64,000 nt of DNA from Gammaproteobacteria bacterium (GTDB lineage: Bacteria; Pseudomonadota; Gammaproteobacteria; Chromatiales; Chromatiaceae). Positions 35,721-45,409 of this stretch are shown in pieces. Both the position numbers and the translations under genes were made by a program. Location: the NCBI GenBank assembly GCA_020445405.1, contig JAGRGQ010000008.1, forward strand, positions 34,524 to 98,523. Direction: 5' to 3'. A model generated the notes under the pieces. That model saw only the letters and a program-made list of their open reading frames with translations, was not told where the DNA came from and did no database searches. Positions within the stretch are counted from its first letter, which is position 1. Each line of letters begins with the position of its first letter.

Positions 35721-36483
35721 CGGGTACGCCGTAACCGAAGCCGCGAATTGTCTGCAGCGTCTCTTCCTCGCGCATAAATGCCATAAAATCGCGGGCAGCC
35801 GGTTTCTCCCGCAACAGTACCGCCTGCTGGGCTATCGGTGAATATAGTGACCGGGGCACGAGCCACAGCGAGCCCTCGACCGGTGAACCGGGCCGTTTTA
35901 CCTGGGAGTAAGCGACAAAACCGAGCGCGACATTGCCGCTGCTGACGAATTGGAAGGTCTGCCCGATGTTTTCGCCGCGCACCAGGCGGCCCTGATACGA
36001 CTGCCATTCACCGCGCGCCCGCAACACCTCCTCTGCCGCCCTGCCGTATGGGGCCAATCTGGGATTGGCGATGGCCAGATGCCGGATACGCCGGTCAGTC
36101 AGGACGTCGCCGTCCGGATCGATATAGCCCGCAGTCGGGCTCCACAGGATCAACTTGCCCAAGGCGTAGGTAAAGCGGCTGCCGGGCAGTGCAACACCCT
36201 GCTGTTCGAGCAGTGCCGGCCGCGCTGTGTCGGCGGCGAAAAAGGCGTCGAACGGTGCGCCGTTGGTGATCTGGGCGTAATGCTTTCCGGTGGATCCGGA
36301 GATCTGGATCACTTTGTGACCGGTACGCAGCTCGAATCGCCCGGCGATAACGTCAAAGGGCGCTGCGAAGTTGCTGGAGACCGCCATGCGGAGTTCGTCC
36401 GCCATCGACCGGCCGGCGATCAGTAACAGCGTCGTTGCTGCGATCAGTGACAGCAACGGATTTGAGAGTTTCATTCCAATCAT
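35710..36483 (-). CDS. modA: Molybdate ABC transporter, periplasmic binding protein
   Basis: The 257-residue protein has a signal peptide (LLSLIAATTLLLIAGRSMAD) and the ModA core: ELRMAVSSNFAAPFDVIAG, then SGSTGKHYAQITNGAPFDAF with the oxyanion-binding serines, FFAADTARPALLEQQGVA and YGRAAEEVLRARG. It binds molybdate or tungstate and delivers it to ModB. It is the first gene of the modABC operon. ATG 36483 or the ATG three codons later can start translation. No ModE-type operator was recognised upstream. Confidence 0.96.
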   Translation of the reverse strand: MIGMKLSNPLLSLIAATTLLLIAGRSMADELRMAVSSNFAAPFDVIAGRFELRTGHKVIQISGSTGKHYAQITNGAPFDAFFAADTARPALLEQQGVALPGSRFTYALGKLILWSPTAGYIDPDGDVLTDRRIRHLAIANPRLAPYGRAAEEVLRARGEWQSYQGRLVRGENIGQTFQFVSSGNVALGFVAYSQVKRPGSPVEGSLWLVPRSLYSPIAQQAVLLREKPAARDFMAFMREEETLQTIRGFGYGVPDDE

Positions 36484-36787
36484 TTTCAGAAACGCAAAGT
36501 CATATTCAACAGACTGCAGTCATTGGCGCCGATCCGATGCTGAAACGCCTGCTGCAGTCATTTCGGTCATCCTTCCGACCCGTGCCGGACCCGGACCTGA
36601 GCGCTATTGGCGGTTGCGGCTTCCGGTTTGCGGCGGATGGCGGTAAACTTCAGCCCGGGATGAGTGCCGTTGCGCACAGCCGCACATAGTATTACCCAAT
36701 TCACGATAACTGTTCAGCATGTTCAGGCCACAGGATTTACGGGAGTGGCTGAACTTCACGATTAATCGGTAATTGAACTGAAGCAGG
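36484..36787. other. 304-bp spacer upstream of modA
   Basis: It must hold the modABC promoter on the minus strand and that of the small plus-strand gene. No palindromic ModE box, riboswitch-like structure or repeat was recognised. Confidence 0.3.
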
Positions 36788-36943
36788 ATGTTTACGCCAA
36801 CCCGCCTGAAGGTCGTCATAGTGCTGTTACTGATCGCTGCGACGGCCGCCTGGTCGAAGCTGCGCCTTATTGAACCGGGGGATCATGAACCCCAACGCTG
36901 GCGTGTGGAGGAGTATCCGGGATTCCAGAATAAAGGCTCCTAG
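36788..36943 (+). CDS. Small single-TM protein, 51 residues
   Basis: The frame starts MFTPTRLKVVIVLLLIAATA and continues AWSKLRLIEPGDHEPQRWRV with a short polar end. One hydrophobic helix (about residues 7-22) followed by a polar tail of about 30 residues looks like a membrane-anchored or secreted small protein. It is below common gene-calling limits. AGG lies directly before the ATG, so the ribosome-binding site is weak. It converges with the cfa gene 34 bases away. No family was recognised. Confidence 0.5.
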   Translation: MFTPTRLKVVIVLLLIAATAAWSKLRLIEPGDHEPQRWRVEEYPGFQNKGS

Positions 36944-36977
36944 GGCCTGTGGACTCAGACTTCTTCGGCAAACCCAT

Positions 36978-38288
36978 TCAGGAGTAAAGATAATCGCGGG
37001 TTTCCGGCACCTGCCGCCAGTCACGGGCCAGCTGTATCTGATATACAACCAGACTGCCGGTACGGAAGCAGGCTTCGGACGCGGCCAGATAAAACTCCCA
37101 CATGCGGCAGAAAACCTCGCCTTTCTGCTGCGCGAAGCGGGAGCGGTGGGCTTGAAATCTGTCACCCCAGTGCATCAGCGTCAGTGCGTAATGGCGGCGC
37201 AGGACCTCGATATCGGTCACATGTATCTGCACCTCGTTCAGCGCACGGATGAGCTCCGAAAGCGCCGGATTGTAGCCACCGGGAAAAATGTGACGGGCAA
37301 TCCAGGGATTCGTATTACCCGGTCCCGACGTGCGTCCGATGGTGTGCAGCAACGCCACGCCACTCTCCTTCAGCAGGCGCTGCAGATGCCTGAAGAATGC
37401 CGGGTAGTAGGGCTTTCCCACATGTTCGAACATGCCCACCGAGACAATGCGATCGTATTTCCCCTGATGCGTGCGGTAATCCTGGAGCGAGAACCGCAGC
37501 ATCTCCTGCATGGGACTTTCCGCCCGGCGCTGCTCGGCCACTGCCAGCTGCTCTTTCGAGAGGGTGATACCCTGCACTTCAACGTCCCCGTGTTGGGTCA
37601 GATAACGCGCAAGCCCACCCCAGCCGCAGCCGATATCCAGCACATGCATGCCCGGAGAGAGGCAAAGCTTCTCAAGAATGTGCTGACATTTGTTCTGCTG
37701 CGCCTGTTCCAGGGTTTCCTCAGGTTGTTTGAAATAGGCACAGGAGTAGTGCAGGTCGCGGTCGAGAAAGGAGCGGAACAGAGTCTCTTCAAGATCGTAA
37801 TGTCTGGCAATGTTGCTCAGGCTGCGGCGCAGACTGTTCCATTGCCTGATCGTGCGCCCCCCCACGGACTTGGGGGAGTGGTTCTTCTCGAGGTTAAAAT
37901 TTCGCATCAATACGCAGAGCAGCTCAGTGAGCGTGCCCTGCGGCAGCTCCCATTCGCCGCGCAGATAGGATTCGCCCAACTGAAAATCCGGATCCAGCGC
38001 GATTTTCAACGGTGTGCGCGGATGGTTGATTTTCCACACGACATGCGGCTCCCCCGATCCGCATGTGAAACCTCGCCCATCAGCCATGACAACAGTCAGC
38101 GTGCCGTATTTGACGGTCGATTCCAGACGCTTTTGAAACAGTCCGTTCACTGGCTTCACCGGCCGGCCCGGACCGGATGAAACGACCGGGCTGGCTTCGA
38201 TGCAGGTGGCTTCCCCCCGCGGAATATCGCGGGAAACGAAAAAAAGGATTGTGAAATCGGTATTCCCATCGATCGGAATATTTGCCAA
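36978..38288 (-). CDS. cfa: Cyclopropane-fatty-acyl-phospholipid synthase
   Basis: The 436-residue frame has the family's N-terminal substrate domain and a SAM-dependent methyltransferase domain with motif I VLDIGCGWGGLARYL. The Cfa-specific blocks VEVQGITLSKEQLAVAEQR, RIVSVGMFEHVGKPYYP and NPWIARHIFPGGYNPALSEL are present. It methylenates unsaturated phospholipid acyl chains, usually in stationary phase or stress. The first possible start is TTG 38288, since a stop lies six codons further upstream. No ATG with a ribosome-binding site was found near the N-terminus, so the start is uncertain. Confidence 0.93.
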   Translation of the reverse strand: MANIPIDGNTDFTILFFVSRDIPRGEATCIEASPVVSSGPGRPVKPVNGLFQKRLESTVKYGTLTVVMADGRGFTCGSGEPHVVWKINHPRTPLKIALDPDFQLGESYLRGEWELPQGTLTELLCVLMRNFNLEKNHSPKSVGGRTIRQWNSLRRSLSNIARHYDLEETLFRSFLDRDLHYSCAYFKQPEETLEQAQQNKCQHILEKLCLSPGMHVLDIGCGWGGLARYLTQHGDVEVQGITLSKEQLAVAEQRRAESPMQEMLRFSLQDYRTHQGKYDRIVSVGMFEHVGKPYYPAFFRHLQRLLKESGVALLHTIGRTSGPGNTNPWIARHIFPGGYNPALSELIRALNEVQIHVTDIEVLRRHYALTLMHWGDRFQAHRSRFAQQKGEVFCRMWEFYLAASEACFRTGSLVVYQIQLARDWRQVPETRDYLYS

Positions 38289-38485
38289 CTGACCGAAAAA
38301 TATCCCTTTTTATTTCCAATGTAAATCAGTTTTTATTATCGGATGCGGATGTGCTGCGAAGCCGGCTGAAGGTCGGTTACAGCCAGTGCTCCCGCTGTTT
38401 GAAAAGCGTCGTTGGTTCTCAGCCCCGACGCTGACTGTGGACTATACTCGCCGTACAAATTCACCACCAGCAGGGAAGTTGCGGT

Positions 38486-41400
38486 ATGCCAGGCAAAACA
38501 GGCGGTAACAAACAGTCAGACAGCGAGGTCGTATTACGGATGCGCGGTTTGCCCGAACCGGTTCCCGCCAAGTCCGGTATCCACGTCGACGAACAGCTGC
38601 AACTGATATCGATTTCGGTCAAGGCGGAGTTCAGGCCGGGTGCTGTGCGCGCGGCGGCGTCGGAGGAGACGCTGGCGTTGGCCGGAAACGATCTGATTGA
38701 GATCGAGTTCAGCGATGGAATAACCGTCTGGATGAGCGCGCAGGAGTATCGCAAAAAGTTTGCGGGCGGAAAAACACGCGATGGTCTGGCCGATACCGAA
38801 ATCGCCGTGCCGGAAATGCTGGATGTGCTTCCGCCGGGCATGCTGGCCCGTGGCCCGATCGGCTGGGCGGTCAAGTCGCTGAAGGTGCTCGGCGTCGATC
38901 TGCACGGTCTCTCCGCCACCAAAATAGCACGCAAGATTGAGGAGAAGGTCAGAGGGGAGAGTCGGCCGGGACCGGGATTCTACCGGTGCCGCCTTGAGAC
39001 CGGGGCCTTCGCGCTGGAAAAGCCGCCGTCCATGGAAAAAATCGATGGAGAGCGGATTCTTCTGTTTCTCCACGGCACCGCATCCAGCACCTGGGGCAGT
39101 TTCGGCGATCTCTGGTCGGAAGCGAGGCGCGGGGAGCTGAACCGGATCCGCAGTTGCTATCAGGGTAACGTTTACGCGTTTGAACACCGTTCGCTGACCG
39201 AAAGCCCGATAGAGAACGCCCGGGATCTGGTGAGCTGTCTGGCGGCATTGCCGAAAGACACGACTGTCGACCTGGTTTCCCATTCGCGCGGCGGACTGGT
39301 GGGAGAGCTGCTCTGTCGGGTTACCACTCTCGGGCGGGAAAACGGAAACCCGAATAGGGCCGCTGCATTCGACGAGCGGGATTTTGCGCTGTTCAACGCT
39401 GCACCCGAACAAGCGGGAAACCGGGCTGCGCTGCAGGCGCTGGCGGTTGCTCTGGGCAACGCCCGCTTTCGCATCGGCAGATTTGTACGTGTAGCCTGCC
39501 CGGCACTGGGAACCACGCTGGCGTCGAGAAAGCTGGATCGATGGCTCTCGGTGGTTGGCTCTGTAGCCAAAGCCGCGGGACTGAATTCACCGCTGGGCGA
39601 AGCTTTTCAGGATATAGGGGAGTTTGTCGCGGCGGTGGTGCAGGAGCGCACGGACCCCGGTTCGCTACCGGGACTGGAAGCGATGATGCCGGATTCGCCG
39701 GTGGTGAGGCTGGTCAATTGGCGCGGCGTGCGGGTAGGCGGTGAACTGGCCGTGATCGCCGGCGATATCGAACCCGATGCCTGGTGGGCCAGGCTGCTGG
39801 TCTGGGCCAGCGACCGGTTCTATGAAGGCGATCACGACCTGGTGGTTAATACCCAATCCATGTATGGCGGCGCCGGACGGGAGGAGGGCAAGGCGCTGCT
39901 CAGTCCGCACAAGGGACCGAACGTCAATCACTTCACCTATTTCGGCAACCGTGACAGTGCCGGCAGCCTGGTAAGGGTTCTGACACGGCGGTCTGAAGAG
40001 AGCGCCGGTTTAGACCGCTTGTTCGAGCCGACCGTGGATATCGCGCGTGCGCTGGCGCGCAGCGCCCAAGCGGGTCCGAGACCGGTGGTGTTTGTCTTGC
40101 CCGGCATCATGGGCAGCGAACTCGAGGTCAGAGGCAACCGCGTCTGGGTCGATCTGTTCGGACTGACCCTGGGTGAATTCACAAAGCTGCGTATCGATGC
40201 GCGCGGCGTGCATCCGACAAACGCCTATGCCCGCTTCTACGGTGAGCTGATCGAGTACCTGGGAGAGTCGCACAAGGTGGTGGAATTTGCCTTCGACTGG
40301 CGTCTTCCGATCGAACAGGAGGCGGACCGGCTGGCGCTGCGGGTGCAGACCGAACTGCACGAGGCGCAGGCAAACGGCCAGCCGGTCCGGCTGCTCGCCC
40401 ACTCCATGGGAGGGCTGGTGGCCCGCACCATGATTGCCCGGCATACGGAACTATGGGACGGCATGTGCCGGCACAGCGGCGCCCGCCTGGTGATGCTGGG
40501 TACCCCAAACGGGGGCTCGCACGCGATAACCGAGCTGCTGGTGGCGCGCTCCAAAACCCTGGGCATGCTGGCGCTGCTGGACCTGGGCCACAGTGAAAAA
40601 GAGCTGCTTGAAGTGGTGTCGCGTTTTCCGGGTGCGCTGGCGATGCTGCCGAAAGATACGCGGCAGGACTATTTTTCCATCGATGTGTGGCGTAAGTATC
40701 AGCAGCAGGATGGCGCAGGCTGGGTTATGCCGGAGCCCGGGGACCTGCAGGCAGCAAGTGCTTTCAGGACAATGCTTGACAGCGCGCCGCTCGACCCGAA
40801 GCGTATGTGCTACGTTGCCGGTTCGGCCGACAGGACGCTGGCGGAGATGTACTACGATGCCGGGAGCGGAAAGATTCGATTCAACGCCACCACCCGCGGC
40901 GACGGGAGGGTGACCTGGGATAGCGGTATTCCAGCGGGGATCCCCACCTGGTACCTGGATGTGGAACACGGTGATCTCAGTGCCTATCCACCGGCGTTTC
41001 CGGCCTTTCGGGAGATACTGGAGAGCGGCCAGACTTCAAGACTGCCGCAGACACCGCCGGTTGCACGGGCGGCGGAAGCACTGTTTCCGGCCGGCGAGCG
41101 TGAACTAGAGCTGTACCCGGATGAGCGGGTGCTCGGTGCCGTGATCATGGGCGCGGGACCGCGCAAACACCGGTTGGCGGCCCGTGTCGAGCCGCCGGTC
41201 AGTATCCGCGTCGTACAGGGAGACCTCGCATTTGCCCGCTATCCGGTGGCGGTCGGGCACTATGTGGGCGATCCCATCATGAGTGCCGAGCGCGCGCTCA
41301 ACAACGCGGTGGATGGGGAGTTGGAGCGGCGCCACGTGTTGGGCATCTATCCAGGCCCGCTGGGAACATGCGCGATATTTCCAAACCCGCGTCTCAGAAC

Positions 41401-43948
41401 CCTGCAGAGCGCGGAACCCGCCGCCGCGGTGGTGATGGGTCTGGGGCAGGCCGGAGAGTTGACCGGTGCCGGCCTGCGCAGCACCTTCACCCGGGCACTG
41501 CTGGAGTATGCGCTCGGTCACGCCGCTGCCATTCCTGAGCGGGCTACGGAAAACGCAACGATGCTGGGTATCTGTGCGCTGCTGGTGGGCACCGCAGCCG
41601 GGGGCATCGGCGTCGCGGAGTCGGTGAATGCCCTGGTCAAGGGCGTGTTGCAGGCGAATACGGTACTGGCCGAAAAAAACCAGCCGGAGCGATTTACCCG
41701 ACTCGAGATCATTGAAATATACGAAGATCAGGCGATCCTGGCAGTGCGGGCGTTGCGGCGTCTGGGCGGTGACTCTTCCATTTCGGGGAAATTGGATCTC
41801 TCTGAGGCCGACACTTTGCAGGCTGAACGCGGCGGCCGCCGCAGGATAACCTTCGACGATCCGCCGGGGTGGTGGGACAGAATTCAGATTCTGTCCGACG
41901 TAACGGACCGGAGAACGGCGGAGCTGCGTTTTCTCACCCTTACCCGCAGAGCGCGAAATGAGCTGCGCACGGTCGCCACCCAGACCGCGCTGGTGGATGC
42001 GATGATCGATGCCTCCATCCGCTCCACCCGCTACGATGCCGATCTGGCGCGCGCACTCTATGAACGGCTGGTACCCAACGAAGTCAAGGATCAGGTCTCC
42101 CAGCGCGACAACCTGATGCTAATGGTGGATGAAACGGCCGCGAGGTTCCCCTGGGAACTGATGGAGGATGCCTATTCGTCGAGCGCCAGGCCACTGTCGG
42201 TCGAGCACGGCGTGCTCAGGCAGCTCGCGACCAGCATCATGCGCGAGCGGCCGATGCTGGTTGGCGCTGCACGGGCGCTGGTGATTGGCGATCCGGTCAG
42301 CGGTTTTCCCGAACTGCCCGGGGCGCAGGCGGAGGCACGCGAAGTCTGCGGCAGGCTGGAGAGCAACGGTTTCGAGGTGCATAAATGCCTGCGATCCGGT
42401 TCGGGAGAGGTGGTGCAGCAACTCTATGCCAGGGTCTACAAAGTGCTGCATCTGGCGGGACACGGGGTCTACAACTATCTGCCGGAGGAGGATACCCACT
42501 GCGACGAATGCGGGCGGGGACTGAGCGTAGCGGAGATCGAGGAGCGGGAACGAAGCCCCGCAGCGGTTACCGGCATGGTGATCGGCGACGGCTTGTTCCT
42601 GACGCCGGCAGAGGTGAAGCAGATGCGCCAGGTGCCTGAGCTGGTGTTTATCAACTGTTGCCATCTGGGCCGGATCGAAGAGGGTGGCGGGTCGGCTCGA
42701 TTCAATCTGTTGGCTGCGAATCTTGCCACGGAATTCATTCGCATGGGGGTGCGTGCGGTAGTGGCCGCGGGTTGGGCCGTCGACGATGGCGCGGCTAGAA
42801 TTTTCGCCGGTCGCTTCTATCAATCGCTGCTGGAGGGGGAGGCATTCGGCGACGCCGTCAGAGAGGCACGAAAAGCCGCATTTTTGGCGCGGCCGGGGAG
42901 CAATACCTGGGGGGCATACCAGTGTTATGGGGATCCGGGTTTCACGCTTGTATCCAGTCTGACACCTGCCGGCGGCGCAGCGAAGACACTTCATTTCGCC
43001 AGCGTGAACGAGCTGGTCAATGCCATTGAAAACATCCAGGCGACGCTGAAGGACAAAGGGGGACGCGATGTTTCGGCTGAGCTTGGGTGGCTGGATCGCT
43101 ACGAGCAGTATGCCCGGGACAAGGGCTGGAATCGGGCAGGCGATGGTCGGATCGGGCTCGCATTGGCGCGTGCCTACGGCGAGGCGGAGGCATTCGACAA
43201 GGCGGTAGACCATTTGGACGATGCCCGGCGGAACGCAGCCGCGTCCATGACGCTCAGGGATCAGGAGCAGTTACCGAACCTGCGTGCCAGAGCGGCGATG
43301 GAGTGCTGGAGGCAGGGTAAGGCCGCCGCCGTACAGATCGATCAATCGATCTCTGAGATCAAGGATCTGTTGAGAGCGAGCGAAACGCCGGAACGCCTGG
43401 CTCTGCTGGGTGGCGCCTGGCGCCGCCGGGCCTGGATCTCGCGTTCACCTGCCGCCTATCTTGCCAATATGCGGGATGCCTACGGCAAAGCTTATGCGCT
43501 GTCGCGGCAGGAGCTGCACACCGCGGCCTACCCGCTGCTAAACAGCGTGGTCGCGGGCCTGATCATGCAGTGGTATCCGGCAGCCGGGGATGATGCGCCA
43601 AAAATGCGCGAACTGCGCCGGCAGTTGCGGACAGCGCGCGAACTGCTCCCGGCGGAAGAGAGTCTCTCTCAGGAGAGAGGCGGCAGCTGGAACCCCTGGC
43701 TTGCGTCGATGACCATCGACCGCCTGCTGCTCGCAACGCTGGTGGATGGCAAGTGCGATTTTCAACGCGAAGGCCTGGTTAACCGCTACCTTGAGTTCGG
43801 CCGCCGCGCCAGCCCGAGGGAATTCGCCTCGGTGATGGACAATATCAGGTTCCTGTATGACCTGGCGGCGCGTGCAGAGACCAAGGAGAGCCTTGTTGTC
43901 GCCGCCTGTTTGCGTGTGCTGATGACGGATCTGGGCCAGGAGCTGTGA
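38486..43948 (+). CDS. Giant CHAT-protease / double alpha-beta-hydrolase fusion protein
   Basis: The 1820-residue protein has five parts. (1) An N-terminal region. (2) An alpha/beta hydrolase of PGAP1/DUF7379 type: LLFLHGTASSTWG near 190, nucleophile elbow SHSRGG with Ser267. (3) A second, LCAT/lipase-like hydrolase: VFVLPGIMGSELEV near 535, elbow AHSMGG with Ser640, then LGTPNGGS. (4) A region (about 900-1090) like the N-domain of leucine aminopeptidases (VQGDLAFARYPVAVGHYVGD, AVVMGLGQAGELTG). (5) A CHAT caspase-like domain (about 1230-1490) with VLHLAGHG (His1326) and LVFINCCHLG (Cys1392), followed by a helical TRAFs-binding/TPR-like tail to residue 1820. GGAAG precedes the ATG. It stands alone. 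CHAT proteases are known from Craspase and gasdermin-linked defence. A self- or target-cleaving lipase effector is inferred. Confidence 0.85.
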   Translation: MPGKTGGNKQSDSEVVLRMRGLPEPVPAKSGIHVDEQLQLISISVKAEFRPGAVRAAASEETLALAGNDLIEIEFSDGITVWMSAQEYRKKFAGGKTRDGLADTEIAVPEMLDVLPPGMLARGPIGWAVKSLKVLGVDLHGLSATKIARKIEEKVRGESRPGPGFYRCRLETGAFALEKPPSMEKIDGERILLFLHGTASSTWGSFGDLWSEARRGELNRIRSCYQGNVYAFEHRSLTESPIENARDLVSCLAALPKDTTVDLVSHSRGGLVGELLCRVTTLGRENGNPNRAAAFDERDFALFNAAPEQAGNRAALQALAVALGNARFRIGRFVRVACPALGTTLASRKLDRWLSVVGSVAKAAGLNSPLGEAFQDIGEFVAAVVQERTDPGSLPGLEAMMPDSPVVRLVNWRGVRVGGELAVIAGDIEPDAWWARLLVWASDRFYEGDHDLVVNTQSMYGGAGREEGKALLSPHKGPNVNHFTYFGNRDSAGSLVRVLTRRSEESAGLDRLFEPTVDIARALARSAQAGPRPVVFVLPGIMGSELEVRGNRVWVDLFGLTLGEFTKLRIDARGVHPTNAYARFYGELIEYLGESHKVVEFAFDWRLPIEQEADRLALRVQTELHEAQANGQPVRLLAHSMGGLVARTMIARHTELWDGMCRHSGARLVMLGTPNGGSHAITELLVARSKTLGMLALLDLGHSEKELLEVVSRFPGALAMLPKDTRQDYFSIDVWRKYQQQDGAGWVMPEPGDLQAASAFRTMLDSAPLDPKRMCYVAGSADRTLAEMYYDAGSGKIRFNATTRGDGRVTWDSGIPAGIPTWYLDVEHGDLSAYPPAFPAFREILESGQTSRLPQTPPVARAAEALFPAGERELELYPDERVLGAVIMGAGPRKHRLAARVEPPVSIRVVQGDLAFARYPVAVGHYVGDPIMSAERALNNAVDGELERRHVLGIYPGPLGTCAIFPNPRLRTLQSAEPAAAVVMGLGQAGELTGAGLRSTFTRALLEYALGHAAAIPERATENATMLGICALLVGTAAGGIGVAESVNALVKGVLQANTVLAEKNQPERFTRLEIIEIYEDQAILAVRALRRLGGDSSISGKLDLSEADTLQAERGGRRRITFDDPPGWWDRIQILSDVTDRRTAELRFLTLTRRARNELRTVATQTALVDAMIDASIRSTRYDADLARALYERLVPNEVKDQVSQRDNLMLMVDETAARFPWELMEDAYSSSARPLSVEHGVLRQLATSIMRERPMLVGAARALVIGDPVSGFPELPGAQAEAREVCGRLESNGFEVHKCLRSGSGEVVQQLYARVYKVLHLAGHGVYNYLPEEDTHCDECGRGLSVAEIEERERSPAAVTGMVIGDGLFLTPAEVKQMRQVPELVFINCCHLGRIEEGGGSARFNLLAANLATEFIRMGVRAVVAAGWAVDDGAARIFAGRFYQSLLEGEAFGDAVREARKAAFLARPGSNTWGAYQCYGDPGFTLVSSLTPAGGAAKTLHFASVNELVNAIENIQATLKDKGGRDVSAELGWLDRYEQYARDKGWNRAGDGRIGLALARAYGEAEAFDKAVDHLDDARRNAAASMTLRDQEQLPNLRARAAMECWRQGKAAAVQIDQSISEIKDLLRASETPERLALLGGAWRRRAWISRSPAAYLANMRDAYGKAYALSRQELHTAAYPLLNSVVAGLIMQWYPAAGDDAPKMRELRRQLRTARELLPAEESLSQERGGSWNPWLASMTIDRLLLATLVDGKCDFQREGLVNRYLEFGRRASPREFASVMDNIRFLYDLAARAETKESLVVAACLRVLMTDLGQEL

Positions 43949-43963
43949 TACCGGACATCCGCG

Positions 43964-44869
43964 CTAACCTGACTTGAAACCGATAGCGTCGACCAGCGTT
44001 TGATTGACCGGTGCGCTGATAGCGTGCTTTTTTGCGAGCCGCACCACCGCACCATTGATAAAATCGATTTCGGTCTCTTTCCCGTTGCGAATATCCTGCA
44101 GCATGGATGAGTGGTGGCCCGCGGTGGCCGGCAGCTGCACCGAGCGCAGGTAGTCGAGATACGCGTCGGCGGTGGGCCATGGAAGCGCGATGCCCTCCGC
44201 GTTGCATACCGCCCAGGCCTCTGCGATTATCCGCTCGATGATCGACCAGGCCTGTTTTCTTGCCAGCTCACCGTAGGGTACGCCCAGGATCGCACCCAAC
44301 GGGTTGAGCGCGCAGTTGTAGAGGGTCTTTGCCCACAGATTGGTGCGGATCGAATCACTTGCCTCCACATTGAGACCGGCCTGCCGGAACAGATCGATCA
44401 GATGCTGCACGCCGCCGTCCATGCCGATCGGAAAGCGGCCCAGGCGTATCGGCCCGCCCTCCACGGTAACCTTGACATCGGCATCTCCACACCATTCGAA
44501 CCCGGTGATGATGGTGCCGCCGATAACGTGGTCACTGAATTCGGCAATGATCTCCTCATTGCCGATGCCATTCTGCAGGCTGACAACTTCCGCCGCCGCG
44601 AGCAGCGAACTGTACTCGGCACAGAGCTGTCGCGTCTGCAGGGACTTGCAGGTGATCAGACAATAGTCGAAGGTCTCTCCGGCGGTGAGGGTTGCCGATG
44701 CATTGAAGTGGAAGCTGCCGTCACCCCAGAGGCCGCGCATGCGAAATCCCGATCGCATGATTTCATCGGCATGGCGCGCACGGCACAGTGCATGGACTTC
44801 GCACAGTGAGGAGAGGCGTGCGGCGAGGCACAGTCCGACTGCACCAGCCCCGAGAATAAGCAGTTTCAT
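43964..44869 (-). CDS. panE: Ketopantoate reductase family protein
   Basis: The 301-residue protein has the N-terminal NADPH-binding loop LLILGAGAVGLCLAARL and the ApbA/PanE blocks CLITCKSLQT, VVSLQNGIGNEE and IIGGT-like VIGGTIITG. The catalytic Lys lies in NLWAKTLYNCALNPLGAILG, and the C-terminal STADID-like segment is SSMLQDIRNGKETEIDFING. The enzyme reduces 2-dehydropantoate to pantoate in pantothenate and CoA synthesis. Paralogues act on other 2-oxo acids, so the substrate is likely but not certain. It is convergent with the giant CHAT gene, 15 bases from its end. Confidence 0.88.
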   Translation of the reverse strand: MKLLILGAGAVGLCLAARLSSLCEVHALCRARHADEIMRSGFRMRGLWGDGSFHFNASATLTAGETFDYCLITCKSLQTRQLCAEYSSLLAAAEVVSLQNGIGNEEIIAEFSDHVIGGTIITGFEWCGDADVKVTVEGGPIRLGRFPIGMDGGVQHLIDLFRQAGLNVEASDSIRTNLWAKTLYNCALNPLGAILGVPYGELARKQAWSIIERIIAEAWAVCNAEGIALPWPTADAYLDYLRSVQLPATAGHHSSMLQDIRNGKETEIDFINGAVVRLAKKHAISAPVNQTLVDAIGFKSG

Positions 44870-45409
44870 TTCGTTTGTTGCGCCTGTTTGTCAGCTAAGT
44901 TTTGGTTTCAGATAGGTTCGATGATACCGCAACGGGGGATGAAAACAGGATCAAGTTACATACCGACACCGGCAGACAGGCAGGATGCCGCGGCGTGCCG
45001 ACTGTCGCCGGGCACGGTATCTTCACCGCCGGTAACTATTGTCAGGTTTTTTTACGGACTTGAAAATTTTCATGCTACAGCCGCAAATTCAGCCGCACGC
45101 GGAAACAGGGTTCTGACAACGGCTCATCCGCCCGACGGTGCCGGTGGCGGCGTTGATTTGGCAGCAGGGGGGATGGAATTCAACGAGTTACGGTATTCAT
45201 CGGTTCGCAGCGGAGAAACAAACCCCGATTGCCGGCGATGGCAGGTAATTATGCCAAAAATATTGGAATGGTATTTGCTAAGAGTTTATGATTCGGGCTG
45301 CATTGCGGTTTGACGGTCCGGAATAAAATTCGCGTAAAAAACGGCAATACATTTAGGGTATGAAAACAAGGCAAACGGCTCGACGCTTGCCTGAGGGGAG
45401 ACAGCTAGG
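44870..45409. other. 540-bp spacer between panE and the zinc-ribbon gene
   Basis: No secure gene is present; a 141-codon frame from 44888 has no domain, signal or ribosome-binding site. TGAAAATTTTCA (45061-45072) is a perfect 12-bp AT-rich palindrome and could be a regulator site. The string GATAGGTTC near 44910 matches only the tip of the dispersed repeat. Confidence 0.4.

Noticed and set aside
42119..43213. 364-codon frame antisense to the CHAT region
   Set aside because: Shadow of the CHAT codons; no ribosome-binding site or domain.
44888..45313. 141-codon frame in the spacer after panE
   Set aside because: No domain, no signal, no ribosome-binding site; composition is mixed.
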